From an uncultured Candidatus Saccharibacteria bacterium (lineage in GTDB: Bacteria > Patescibacteriota > Saccharimonadia > Saccharimonadales > Saccharimonadaceae), in the NCBI GenBank assembly GCA_946222675.1, contig CAMIMA010000001.1, positions 1-64,000 on the forward strand: a stretch of 64,000 nucleotides of DNA, read 5' to 3'. Made by a program: the position numbers and the translations under genes. Below the pieces are notes generated by a model. It saw only the letters and a program-made list of their open reading frames with translations. It did no database searches and was not told the DNA's origin. Positions 1 through 8,552 of the stretch are shown piece by piece (the first letter of the stretch is position 1; each line of letters opens with the position of its first letter).

Positions 1-995
1 ATAGCCACTCATACCACCGTTATGAGCCTTACAGTATGATAACTTATTATTATCGTTGATATATCTACTCTGACATATCACAGCCCAATCAGGATGATAA
101 CCGCTCATGTCACCTTGATGTCTATTACAATATAGCCACTTGTCATTGGTCTCTGGGTCATTACCAGGATATCTACTACTACATATCGAACCCCAATCTG
201 GCTGATATCCACTCATATCGCCGTCATGAGCTTTACAGTACGACTCTTTGTCGGAATCATAAGAGTAATTTTTATGGCATTCCTCGTTCCAATAGCCACT
301 CATGTCGCCGTTATGAATATAACAATATAGCCTCTTGTCGGAATCATAAGAATATCTGTCGTTACATATAGGCCACCAAGGGTCAGAACTTGACCCGCCG
401 GAGCTCGTTCCACCAGAACTTGACCCGCCACCGCTCGAAGGCGTAGACGGTTGGACTGGCGCTGGCTTGCTGGTAGCGGTATAAGTCAAGCTAGTGCTGT
501 AGCTACCCACGGGCAAACGCTTAGGGTCAATATTAGCGCCAAGGGTGAGATAAAACGTGCAATCATCGGCGCTAGTACAGCTGCCCTTGTTGTCACTAGT
601 AATATCCGCTAGCGACGCAGAAGAAACAGAACTAAACGTAGTAGCATTCTTACCCATACCATAGCCCCACTGATTAGCAGCAAGTTTTTGGTTGGTGCCA
701 GAGACGGAGTCTATTTTATAGGTGGAATCCTTACTATTCACCAGATTTGTCTGACTGGCATTCATACTAAGCGTAAAGCCATAGGTATTACTGTTGTGCA
801 CATGAAGGCTACTGGTGTGCTCGTACAAATTACCGCTGCGTTGCAGAGTAACTGCGGCGGCATCGAGGTCGATTGAGATGCTATCAGCATGTGCTGGTGT
901 AGCGCAACCTAGCACAATTGTTACGAGAGCGGCAAGGCTTAAAAGTTTACCCCCCCCCACAGGGTTTTAGCGTTATATTGTTTATGTTGTCTCAT
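1..995 (-). CDS. Phase-variable Cys-repeat surface protein, OFF, 3' end beyond window
   Basis: The gene starts at ATG 995-993 behind GAGGAGT and encodes MRQHKQYNAKTLWGG before a run of 9 G. With 9 G the frame closes after 18 codons (TAA at 939). One base away an open frame runs from the tract to the window edge. That frame gives a signal peptide core (LLSLAALVTIVLG), an AHA-D signal peptidase I site, a beta-rich domain of about 140 aa containing NQWGY and ending LTYTATSKPAP, a Ser/Gly linker, then at least four Cys-containing repeats of about 30 aa (pattern YC..H.GDMSGY). With 10 or 7 G the whole protein would be in frame. The secreted, surface-exposed role is inferred from the signal peptide and repeats; the ligand is unknown. 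I see no internal stop in positions 1-951, so this looks like a switched-off gene rather than a decayed one. Confidence 0.8.
950..958 (-). repeat. G9 homopolymer in signal-peptide coding region (OFF)
   Basis: Nine C on the + strand read as nine G at codons 13-16 of the surface gene. Lengths of 7 or 10 restore the frame; 9 does not. Confidence 0.9.
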
Positions 996-1045
996 GTTTT
1001 ACTCCTCTACTGTTTTTATCTCTGCCACCACGGCTAGATACTTGC

Positions 1046-1074
1046 ATTATAGCATAGGCGTAATAAAACGCCAA
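1046..1074 (-). promoter_or_regulatory. Promoter of the left-edge surface gene (shared cassette)
   Basis: TTGGCG and TATAAT are separated by 17 bp, with TG one base before the -10. The same -10 region and the following leader TATCTAGCCGTGGTGGCAGA recur at 15444-15472 and 23372-23400. Confidence 0.7.
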
Positions 1075-1172
1075 ATTTTTCATGCACCACCCTGCCACCT
1101 CTGTCGCCGCCTTCAACCTTGCACGATTCACAATAGCGCGCTAAGATATAAGTAATTAATCAAAGGACAAAC

Positions 1173-2396
1173 ATGCAAAACAATTCAAATTTTAATCCAT
1201 TTCAAAGTCAACCACTAACCACCGCCCAGCCGACTGCACCAGCAGTCACTTCCGCCCAGCCGCAACAGCCAACTACGTCGGCTTCATCATTTAATCCAAC
1301 TACGTCTCAGCCAGGTATGTCAGCATCTCAGTTTAGACCAATCACGGCTCAGCCAGCTGCTCAGCCAGCTGCTCAGCCAACTGCTCAGCCCGCACAGTCC
1401 CCGCTAACGCAACAACGCGTCTTCCAACCGGCTCAGCCTCAGCCAACACAGTTTCAGTCGACTACACCTCAAAGCCAAAGCTTCAGCACTACTCAGCCAG
1501 CTCAGCCAGTTCGGACTGCCCAAGCTAACTCGGTCATGTCAACCGCTACTAACGTAGCGACAACGCAGCTTAACCAAGCCACTCAGTTTAACCCGATTAG
1601 CTCAGCCGTCCCGACCGCGACAGCAGTCACTTCCGCCCAGTCAACTGCGACAACTTCACCATTTAACCCACTTACGACACAGCCAGCTGCACCAGCAGCC
1701 GCTTCTTTTCAACCGACCGCGCCAGCAGCTACCTCTTTTCAGTCAGTTACTTCAACGCAGCCAACCACCTCAGCCACCAGTGGCTACACCGGTGCCGGCT
1801 TTGCCGCCATCGACCCATCAGTTCTGACTCACAAGACGCCCGACGGCAACTCCAACAACACTAATACCACCACCACCAGCGCCTTCAGCCAGCTCACCAC
1901 GCAAGCCGGCAACATCATCGCCGACCGGCCGACTCTGCCAAGCCAGCAATTCGGCGCCAGCCAAGTTCCTCAGTCTCGACTGCCCCACTACGTTACCGCT
2001 GTCGCCACGCCGCCAAATTCATTCAAAAACATTCTTTGTGAGGCCCTAATTCCCGTCTCCACCAGCGGCTATTGCACCAGCCGCCTCACCTACATCCTCG
2101 CCGCAACCGTTCAAGTAGTAGTGATAATACTTCTAATAATTCTCTGTATCATCCTAGCAATATCCGGCATGGGCCTCCTCGACCTCCTCGTATTTCCGTT
2201 CACCGTTATTTACCCACTAGTGTCACTCTTTATGCTCATGCGTCGCCGCCTCTGCGATGCCGGCAAACCGACTTGGCTGCGCTTCTTAGTCTTTACGCCC
2301 GCCGCGCCGGTTGTTTGCTTTATCGCCAACTTTGCGCCAAGCATTCAGTGGCAAGACAATGTCCCACGCTACCTCTCATTCTTCAGCAAAAAGTAG
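1173..2396 (+). CDS. DUF805-like membrane protein with long Gln/Pro/Thr-rich N-terminus
   Basis: This 407-aa protein has about 265 residues of low-complexity Gln, Pro, Thr, Ala and Ser sequence, with repeats such as AQPAAQPAAQPTAQPAQ, followed by a C-terminal membrane domain. Three hydrophobic segments lie at about 305-330, 333-355 and 370-390. The motif RRRLCDAGK between the second and third resembles the RRLHDxGxSG signature of DUF805 (YhaH-type) membrane proteins. The start at 1173 has AAAGGA 8 bases upstream. Two other DUF805-like genes follow on the same strand, so this is a small paralogous group. The function of DUF805 proteins is not established; the long disordered region suggests a cytoplasmic scaffolding tail, which is only an inference. 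Confidence 0.75.
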   Translation: MQNNSNFNPFQSQPLTTAQPTAPAVTSAQPQQPTTSASSFNPTTSQPGMSASQFRPITAQPAAQPAAQPTAQPAQSPLTQQRVFQPAQPQPTQFQSTTPQSQSFSTTQPAQPVRTAQANSVMSTATNVATTQLNQATQFNPISSAVPTATAVTSAQSTATTSPFNPLTTQPAAPAAASFQPTAPAATSFQSVTSTQPTTSATSGYTGAGFAAIDPSVLTHKTPDGNSNNTNTTTTSAFSQLTTQAGNIIADRPTLPSQQFGASQVPQSRLPHYVTAVATPPNSFKNILCEALIPVSTSGYCTSRLTYILAATVQVVVIILLIILCIILAISGMGLLDLLVFPFTVIYPLVSLFMLMRRRLCDAGKPTWLRFLVFTPAAPVVCFIANFAPSIQWQDNVPRYLSFFSKK

Positions 2397-2452
2397 CTCC
2401 CGTTTGCGTTCAGCGCTAAGTTGCGTTAAGATATAGGTAAGTAAGGATAACC

Positions 2453-3271
2453 ATGCAAAACGAAAACGAAAACGAAAACCAAAATCAAAACAATCAGCCA
2501 ACCAATAACCCCTTCCAAGGCGTGCAGCTTTCGCCTATCGGCAAACCCATAACCAAGACCGAACCACAAGACACCACTATGCCAACCAAGGCGCAAGCCT
2601 CAACTCAAGTTGCCACCAGCTCGAGTAGCTTTAGCAATATCGACAACGTCGACGAATTTGACGCCTATAGCAACCCCAGCCTGCTTTCCGAGCCGCTGCG
2701 CCGTATGCAGCCAAGCGTGCCAGTGGGTATGCCGCGGCAAATGTCAGCTAGCATTAAACCACTAGTGCCGCCTCAGCCAGCACAACAAGCTACGCCCACA
2801 CCTCAAGAACAGCCAGCCCAACCAGAGCCACAAGCGCAACCAATGACGCAGTCGGTAGCTCAATACAGCCAGACTTACACTCAACCACAGCCGAGCGAAA
2901 ACACACCTGCACCACAACAAATTTCAGAACCGCAACCTCAGCCAACTTACCAGCCACAGACCGACCCGCGTCTCCAGCAACAGCCGCAAGCACAGCTCTC
3001 AGCGCCAGAACTTCAGATGCAACCAGCTCAACCAGCGCCACAGCCTACTCCCGCGCCAGCACAGCCAGTAGCTCAATACAGCCAACCAACTTATACTCAG
3101 GCGCAAACCGCCGAAGTACCGACCGCAACTCCAGTGCCACAAACACAGCCAGAACAACCAGCACAGGCACCACAGGTACAGCCAGCGTCAACCATTCAAC
3201 CGGACGCAACCTACAACCCAGCGCAAAACAACGGCATCAGCCTCTCAACGCTCTTCCCTAACCACAAATAA
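2453..3271 (+). CDS. Gln/Pro-rich low-complexity protein
   Basis: This 272-aa protein begins with an Asn/Glu run encoded by an AACGAA hexamer microsatellite (2460-2480) and is dominated by Gln, Pro and Ala. It has no signal peptide and no membrane segment. A PVAQYSQ..YTQ element occurs twice (about residues 138-148 and 204-214), and the C-terminus NNGISLSTLFPNHK is less repetitive and may be a conserved peptide. AAGGA precedes the ATG. It lies between two DUF805 genes on the same strand and shares its amino-acid composition with their N-termini, so it may have split from such a protein. I do not recognise a functional domain. Confidence 0.65.
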   Translation: MQNENENENQNQNNQPTNNPFQGVQLSPIGKPITKTEPQDTTMPTKAQASTQVATSSSSFSNIDNVDEFDAYSNPSLLSEPLRRMQPSVPVGMPRQMSASIKPLVPPQPAQQATPTPQEQPAQPEPQAQPMTQSVAQYSQTYTQPQPSENTPAPQQISEPQPQPTYQPQTDPRLQQQPQAQLSAPELQMQPAQPAPQPTPAPAQPVAQYSQPTYTQAQTAEVPTATPVPQTQPEQPAQAPQVQPASTIQPDATYNPAQNNGISLSTLFPNHK

Positions 3272-3396
3272 CCAGACAGCTCTCGACATCTTCAGCTCTA
3301 CCTCTGTAAGCTTATTGACATATTAGCTAGAATATGTTACACTCAAAGCGTTAGTGGTAATTCCACAATGTACCTTACGAACTAGGAGTTGATCTT

Positions 3397-3969
3397 ATGA
3401 ACAACCAATTTAACCACGCTGACCAGCCGGCCGAGCGCACCATAGCCGGATTTATCCGCTTGAGTCGTCGCCCAGTGCACACTTTTGGCAACTTAGTTAG
3501 CCAAGCCTTCTGCATTCGCCACGACACCAGCCTCGGCGCCAGTCGCCTTGAATTCTGGTTTGGCCTCATCGCCATTGCTGTGACAGGCGCCATTCCGCTG
3601 ACCATCGTAATTTCGGCCAGCCACATGTGCTTTGCCCGCCTCGGCTTTATCGACACAATTGCGTCGATGGCGATTAGCGTCGTCGTGATGGCTGCCTTTG
3701 CGGTAACCATTTATTTGTCGATTTGCCTCATTGCGCTCATCACCCGCCGTCTTCGCGACGCCGGCGCCACTAGTAGCGTCACCGCATTGCACGCGATTAT
3801 CGTAGTCTATTTTATAGACTTACTACTAATCACGCCGTGCCCACTACTGAGCCAAGTTGTCGCCATCGCGAACACTTGCGCCCTCGTTGCGCCACTAGCC
3901 ATTGCGGCATTTAAGCCAAGCCGGTCAGATAACGAACCACGTTACATGGTATTTAATTGGGATTGTTAA
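3397..3969 (+). CDS. DUF805-family membrane protein
   Basis: This 190-aa protein has a basic N-terminus, then SRLEFWFGLIAIAV, three further hydrophobic segments and the motif TRRLRDAGATS, which fits the DUF805 pattern of R-x-E/D-F-W followed by RRLxDxG. It ends PRYMVFNWDC, matching the PRYMVFHWEK end of the next gene and the PRYLSFFSKK end of the one at 1173. AGGAG lies 8 bases before the start and a strong intrinsic terminator follows. The gene is a compact version of its neighbours, without the Gln/Pro extension. Its biochemical role is unknown. Confidence 0.8.
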   Translation: MNNQFNHADQPAERTIAGFIRLSRRPVHTFGNLVSQAFCIRHDTSLGASRLEFWFGLIAIAVTGAIPLTIVISASHMCFARLGFIDTIASMAISVVVMAAFAVTIYLSICLIALITRRLRDAGATSSVTALHAIIVVYFIDLLLITPCPLLSQVVAIANTCALVAPLAIAAFKPSRSDNEPRYMVFNWDC

Positions 3970-3989
3970 TCTGGCCAACAACTAGCCTT

Positions 3990-4010
3990 GCCCCACTTCG
4001 GTGGGGCTTT
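3990..4010 (+). terminator. Intrinsic terminator
   Basis: GCCCCAC-TTCG-GTGGGGC stem-loop followed by TTTCTT, 20 bases after the DUF805 stop. Confidence 0.9.
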
Positions 4011-4099
4011 CTTATTGACAAATATAAAAAATTATCGTAAAATATAGTTATTGTCGACAATACCGTCGCAATGAACCTTTCTAGACAGGAGCTAATCTT

Positions 4100-4939
4100 A
4101 TGGATATCAATTCCAATGTGACGCCAGCCAAGCAGCAAACCCCTGTGCCGCCGCCGCCAAAACCGCCCGTTCAGTCGAACGTACCCCCTGTGCCACCAAC
4201 TAGCCCAGCACGGCCAGTGTCGCGGCCTACCCCGCCGGCACCGCCAAACGCTAGTACAGCACAGCCGGCACCTCAGCCGCAGCAACAAGATGGTAAAGCT
4301 TGGCAACAGCCGAACTATACAGCACGACAGACTGCGTCAGGCGACCAGAATAACAATATGCAATCTAGTATCGATAACTTTTTAGCAAACGCTAAAAAGT
4401 TTAAAATAAAGGATTTAATCGAGCTAAAAAGCAAGCCTGAATACAATATAGGTAACTTTATTGGTCAAATTTTTTGCTCATTCTGGCGCTTCGATGCCCG
4501 CTCAACGCGCCGTGATTGGTGGATCGGACAAGTAGTACTTCTACTTATACTTACGCCAGCAAGTACAGTCTTAGAGCACGAGCGTTACATAGAAGAGTAT
4601 ACCAACCAAGAAAGTACAAACCCACTATTGTTACTACTTTCAGCCGTGGTGGCTATCTATGTAATAATTTCCGAGATAGCACTTACTGCACGACGCCTGC
4701 GGGATACTGGCAGTAGCCCATGGATGATGCTAATGCCACTGCTCGTTATACCAGCGACTTTGCTTGCTGGTATAATTGCACCCTTAATTGGCCCGCTATT
4801 AGCGTTCATACTGGTAATTTTAGTTGACATAGTAGGTGTTGCCGTTCCGCTCATAACGTCGGCTTTTACCCCATCGATAATCACCAATAACGACAAGCCG
4901 CGCTATATGGTGTTCCACTGGGAAAAGCTATTTGGTTAG
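4100..4939 (+). CDS. DUF805-family membrane protein with Pro-rich N-terminus
   Basis: This 279-aa protein carries a Pro/Gln-rich cytoplasmic region (about 1-75), a short amphipathic stretch, then RFDARSTRRDWWIGQ and membrane segments at about 145-163, 177-198, 213-235 and 238-258. The TARRLRDTGSSPWM motif is the clearest DUF805 match in the window. It ends PRYMVFHWEK. A good ribosome-binding site (CAGGAG) precedes ATG 4100, and a terminator follows. With the genes at 1173 and 3397 it forms a DUF805 cluster of independent units, each with its own promoter-like region. Function is unknown; membrane location is clear. Confidence 0.85.
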   Translation: MDINSNVTPAKQQTPVPPPPKPPVQSNVPPVPPTSPARPVSRPTPPAPPNASTAQPAPQPQQQDGKAWQQPNYTARQTASGDQNNNMQSSIDNFLANAKKFKIKDLIELKSKPEYNIGNFIGQIFCSFWRFDARSTRRDWWIGQVVLLLILTPASTVLEHERYIEEYTNQESTNPLLLLLSAVVAIYVIISEIALTARRLRDTGSSPWMMLMPLLVIPATLLAGIIAPLIGPLLAFILVILVDIVGVAVPLITSAFTPSIITNNDKPRYMVFHWEKLFG

Positions 4940-4950
4940 CGCTAGCTCAA

Positions 4951-4972
4951 GCCCCACTCCGGTGGGGCTTTT
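4951..4972 (+). terminator. Intrinsic terminator
   Basis: GCCCCAC-TCCG-GTGGGGC stem followed by TTTTA. Confidence 0.9.
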
Positions 4973-5041
4973 AAATTGGCTATTTGACTGTAAGCTGCAC
5001 GAATAAGTGTTCCGCGGCGGCTAAACTCGCCCGCCACACAA

Positions 5042-5068
5042 AAACACCCCATAATTACTGGGGTGTTT
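5042..5068 (-). terminator. Terminator of rpsB-tsf
   Basis: AAACACCCC and GGGGTGTTT arms flank a 9-base loop. T-runs on either strand are compatible with bidirectional use; it follows tsf by 35 bp. Confidence 0.8.
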
Positions 5069-5102
5069 TAATTAGCTTGAGCCTTATCTTTGACTCTGAA
5101 GA

Positions 5103-5714
5103 CTAGTCTTCAGTGACGCCGAGCTCAAAGCGAGCAAAGCGACGAATCACAATGTTTTCACCAAGTTTTGCAATGTTCTCTTTGACGAGAGTGGCGATAG
5201 TCTTGGTGTCGTCCTTCCAGTAGGCTTGGTCGAGCAAGACTAGTTCGCCGAAGTACTTAGCGAGCTGGCCGTCGATAATCTTGTCTAGGATGTCGGCTGG
5301 TTTGTTCGCATTCTTCGGGTCACTCTTGGCAGCAGTTACGAGTTCTTCGCGCTTGGCCGCCTTCACCTCTGCTGGGATGTCATCTTCAGACACCCACTTT
5401 GGCCGCATAGCAGCAACCTGCATGGCAATCTCGTGCGCCAATTCCTTAAAGTTGTCGGTGCGAGCCACGAAGTCGGTCTCGCAGTTCAGCTCCACGATAA
5501 CGCCGATGCGGCCACCGTGTACGTAGGACTCAATAAGGCCCTCGCGCGCCTCGCGCTCGGAACGCTTTTCAGCCTTGGTGAGGCCCTTTTCGCGCATGTC
5601 CTTTAAAGCCTTGTCGAAGTCGCCGTTGGCGGCCACAAGTGCCTTCTTTGCATCAGTTAAGCCAACGCCAGACAATTCGCGTAGGCGGCGGATTTCGTCT
5701 AATGTAACGCCCAT
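5103..5714 (-). CDS. tsf: Elongation factor Ts
   Basis: This 203-aa protein is a short-form EF-Ts, the nucleotide exchange factor that recycles EF-Tu. The N-terminal UBA-like domain (LDEIRRLRELSGVGLTDAKK, about 5-24) and the signature NCETDFVARTDNF (about 77-89), which contacts the EF-Tu G domain, are intact. The dimerisation region is reduced, as in other short bacterial EF-Ts proteins. It lies 29 bp downstream of rpsB in the usual rpsB-tsf order and shares its terminator. The start has GGGGAG upstream. Confidence 0.97.
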   Translation of the reverse strand: MGVTLDEIRRLRELSGVGLTDAKKALVAANGDFDKALKDMREKGLTKAEKRSEREAREGLIESYVHGGRIGVIVELNCETDFVARTDNFKELAHEIAMQVAAMRPKWVSEDDIPAEVKAAKREELVTAAKSDPKNANKPADILDKIIDGQLAKYFGELVLLDQAYWKDDTKTIATLVKENIAKLGENIVIRRFARFELGVTED

Positions 5715-5743
5715 TTTCTCCCCTTCTTAGTTAAATTAGTTAA

Positions 5744-6475
5744 TTATTTGTCGCCCTTGGCAGCTTTGCGCTCTTCGGCAACCTTAGCTGACTTCTCTTT
5801 ACCAGCCTTAGCTGCTTCAGCGAGATAGCCCGCCACAAGCTTCAAGGTTGAGATTGCGTCGTCGTTTGCTGGAATGACATAGTCGATACCCTTCGGGTCG
5901 GCGTTGGTGTCACAAACGGCTACTACTGGGATGTTTAGCTTAATAGCTTCATTGATGGCGTTGCGGTCTGACACAGCGTCTAGCACCACGAGTACGCCTG
6001 GCTTGCCGTGCATGTCCTTGATGCCGCCATAACGGGTGTTAAGGACGTTAATTTCCTCTTGGAAGCGCTGCACTTCGAGCTTGTTGTAGCGGCTGGCAAG
6101 CTCACCGCTAGCCATGCGCTTCTCTAATAGCTTTAGCTTCTTAATCTGTGCAACCACGGTGGTCTGGTTGGTTAGCATACCACCAAGCCAGCGCTCGGTA
6201 ACATAAGGCATACCGGCAGCGGTTGCAGCCTCGGCAGTTACCTCTTTTGCCTGCTGCTTCGTGCCGACAAATAGCACTTGGCGACCACGTTCAGCTACGC
6301 TCTCGACAAACTTCTGAGCAGCCTCAATCTGCGCTACAGTCTTCTCGAGGTCGATGATATGCACACCGTCCTTCTTGCCGTAAATATATTGCGCCATGCG
6401 CGGGTTCCACCGAGCGGTCTTGTGGCCGAAGTGGGCACCAGCTTCAAATAGCTGTTTAATGTCAACGTTTGACAC
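5744..6475 (-). CDS. rpsB: 30S ribosomal protein S2
   Basis: Ribosomal protein S2 of about 243 aa. The family motifs FEAGAHFGHKTARWNPRM near the N-terminus, GTKQQAKE and the C-terminal Asp/Lys region are present. A longer reading from GTG 6502 adds nine residues, but GTG 6475-6473 has AAAGGAG seven bases upstream and gives an N-terminus (VSNVDIKQLFEAG) of normal S2 length, so I prefer it. It is the first gene of the rpsB-tsf operon. The C-terminus is Lys/Ala-rich. Confidence 0.95.
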   Translation of the reverse strand: MSNVDIKQLFEAGAHFGHKTARWNPRMAQYIYGKKDGVHIIDLEKTVAQIEAAQKFVESVAERGRQVLFVGTKQQAKEVTAEAATAAGMPYVTERWLGGMLTNQTTVVAQIKKLKLLEKRMASGELASRYNKLEVQRFQEEINVLNTRYGGIKDMHGKPGVLVVLDAVSDRNAINEAIKLNIPVVAVCDTNADPKGIDYVIPANDDAISTLKLVAGYLAEAAKAGKEKSAKVAEERKAAKGDK

Positions 6476-6649
6476 CTCAAACTCCTTTCCTGCGCTATCC
6501 ACCCCGAGTAATCAGGAGTTCCGTGGATAGCTGATTTATTATTAACTTACCTAAACCATAGTACCATATTTCGCCGCCATCCGTCAAGCGGGCTGCATTA
6601 GTTCAATACATTTAGGATTTTTGGGTTCCGCTATAAATATATGTGGGCA

Positions 6650-7784
6650 CTACTTTGGGCATGGCGAGCCGAAGGCTTCAGCAAGAGTTTTCGCAGCTCT
6701 AATAGCATCGTATGAACTATTTGCCAAAATGTTGCCAGTAACGTATCTGTCACAGCCCAAACTAATCAATGAAACCCAAACACCTAACTCGCCATACTTA
6801 AACGCAGGCTCAACATCGCTATTTGTACAGCCGCTACTAGTAGCATCTTTGCAGAAACGTATATAATGGCCAGACTGAGCAAATCTCGGGACATAAGCGG
6901 ACGCTGGCGCAAATAGCTCCCCATTCACATAAGGTATCGGTCCACCTTTCGGCCATATTACTCCTAATATCCAACTACCGTCGCTATAGTCATAATATGA
7001 ATTCTTACCAATAAGTCCCCACTTACTACCAGACCATTCAATATTGTATACAAGGAAGTTCTCAGGAGCAACTCCCTCATAAATACAATTATCACCACCA
7101 TATCCCCTCCATCCATAATCACTGATACTGATTTTACAACCATTGGTCGTCCACTTTGGCGTCGGTGGTACGTACGGCTCTGGTGATGGCGGGGTCGGCG
7201 GTATATACGGCTCAGGCTCTGGTGCTGGCGGGACATACGGTGCGGGTTTGCTAGTGGCGGTGTAAGTTAACGTTGTAGAGTAGTGACCAGAGGCGCTTTT
7301 CTTGGGTTCGATGTTGGCGCCGAAGGTAATTGGAACACCGCAATATGAGACTCTATCGCATACGCCCTTTGCATCATTTGTGACGTCTGCTAGTGTTGCA
7401 GCGTTATATGATGAGTTCGGTATTTCATTAAAGGTACCACTATCACCTGTCATACTGTAGCCCCATTGGTTGGCACCAAGATATCTGTTATGGCCTGAGA
7501 CGCTGTTTATTACATAGTTTGAGTCGCTACTATTAACCAAGTCGGGATTATTAGCATACATGCTTAGTGCAAAGCCATAGCTATTACTATTGTCTACGGT
7601 AATGACATTTCTGTAGCGGAGGTACTTGCCACTACCGCGCAACGTGGCATTGGATGTATCAAAGCTAAGGTTGATGCTGTCCGCGTGGGCTGGCGCGGCG
7701 CAACCTAGCAGGATTATCGCGAGAGCGACAAGGCTTAAAAATCTACCCCCCCCCCCCACAGCTGTTTGGTCGTAACTTATTCAT
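6650..7784 (-). CDS. Phase-variable surface protein, OFF (G12)
   Basis: ATG 7784-7782 has GGAGG nine bases upstream and encodes MNKLRPNSC, then 12 G, then TAG, so translation stops after 13 codons. In the shifted frame the gene is open to 6650: signal peptide FLSLVALAIILLGCAAPAHA, a beta-rich domain (about 30-175) with NQWGYSM, a Pro-rich linker of PYVPP/PYIPP repeats (about 180-205), and a C-terminal domain with several Cys that does not show the lectin-like motifs of its paralogues. Eleven or 14 G would restore the frame. A GTG inside the tract edge (7759) opens the same frame but has no ribosome-binding site. LLGC resembles a lipobox, but the AHA-D site shared with paralogues favours signal peptidase I. 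Confidence 0.8.
7746..7757 (-). repeat. G12 homopolymer in signal-peptide coding region (OFF)
   Basis: Twelve G directly follow the ninth codon (TGT) and lead into TAG. It is the longest homopolymer of the window. A total of 11 or 14 would be in frame. Confidence 0.9.
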
Positions 7785-7826
7785 TGTTTTTGTCCTCCAT
7801 TTTTACACTCTTTTGTATATACCAAC

Positions 7827-7854
7827 ATTGTAGCACTTATGGTTATAAGTGCAA
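7827..7854 (-). promoter_or_regulatory. Promoter with palindromic spacer
   Basis: TTGCAC and TACAAT are 16 bp apart. An inverted repeat GCACTTAT-aacc-ATAAGTGC (7833-7852) overlaps the last bases of the -35 and fills the spacer, so it could be an operator. Confidence 0.6.
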
Positions 7855-7888
7855 GGGGTAACCGAACTAGATTTCAATTCATAAAAAA

Positions 7889-7914
7889 TTGACACCCCCC
7901 CCGCGTACTATAAT
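7889..7914 (+). promoter_or_regulatory. Promoter with C8 tract in the -35/-10 spacer
   Basis: A consensus TTGACA (7889-7894) is followed directly by eight C (7895-7902), then GCGTAC and a consensus TATAAT (7909-7914). The spacer is 14 bp; 11 C would give the optimal 17. Slippage in the tract would be expected to change promoter strength. Confidence 0.75.
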
Positions 7915-7946
7915 TCAAAGGGATACATAATCGTAAAGGAGTAAAA

Positions 7947-8465
7947 ATGGATTCAACAACAAACCAGCTTTTCATATCGCTTATAGTAGTTTTCTGCTTT
8001 TTAATTGGCTTAATAATATTCCTGCCTATATATGGCTACATAATAATATTCAAAAATCTCTACCACGAAAAACATTATGTGTTGGCTAGCCTTGTGCCAA
8101 TTTATCATAGGTACAAAGAAGCAGAATACACGTTTGGCAAGAAATTTGGTTATGTTGGGGTAATGTTAGATGTTGCGATAGGTATATATTACTTTTTTCT
8201 TAACCTTCTACCATACGGTACAATACCAGCTTATGACATCATTGGCCTTGTATTGTTCGTTTTTAACATGTGGTTCTGTGTCATGATGTTTTCACGTATT
8301 ACTAAAAGTACACGCTTAATCGCATTATCAGTTTTACCATTTCTCTCCGCGATAGGCGTTATTGCTATTGCCTACTCAAAGAAAAGCAAGTATATCGGAC
8401 CAGCTTGGAGTATCGACAGAGAAGCTGAAGACAACGACGAAGACGACGACAAAGAAGAAGACTAA
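7947..8465 (+). CDS. Small polytopic membrane protein with acidic tail
   Basis: This 172-aa protein has about four hydrophobic segments (about 8-35, 66-85, 93-115, 122-142) and a very acidic C-terminus (EDNDEDDDKEED). The segment YVLASLVPIYHRYKEAEYTF resembles the cytoplasmic loop of small membrane proteins such as DUF5684 types, but I cannot assign it firmly. AAAGGAG precedes the ATG. Its only visible promoter has the C8 tract in the spacer, so its expression may be phase-variable. A terminator follows at 8518. Confidence 0.75.
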   Translation: MDSTTNQLFISLIVVFCFLIGLIIFLPIYGYIIIFKNLYHEKHYVLASLVPIYHRYKEAEYTFGKKFGYVGVMLDVAIGIYYFFLNLLPYGTIPAYDIIGLVLFVFNMWFCVMMFSRITKSTRLIALSVLPFLSAIGVIAIAYSKKSKYIGPAWSIDREAEDNDEDDDKEED

Positions 8466-8517
8466 TATTCGCCCCACATTGCTCACAGTTAGCAACTAGA
8501 AACATCTACTAACAAAA

Positions 8518-8542
8518 TTAGCCCGCCATCGCTGCGGGCTAA
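8518..8542. terminator. Bidirectional terminator
   Basis: TTAGCCCGC and GCGGGCTAA arms with a 7-base loop, between convergent genes at 7947 and 8846. Confidence 0.85.
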
Positions 8543-8552
8543 TGTTTATGTT

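Noticed and set aside
688..876. 62-codon + strand ORF
   Set aside because: It is antisense to the coding frame of the left-edge surface gene.
2460..2480. AACGAA hexamer repeat as a phase switch
   Set aside because: Units of six do not shift the frame; it only changes the length of an Asn/Glu run.
7757..7759. GTG at the tract edge as the true start of the G12 gene, and the same at 23281-23283
   Set aside because: No ribosome-binding site at the right distance, and the signal peptide n-region would be missing. The ATG upstream with GGAGG is far better.
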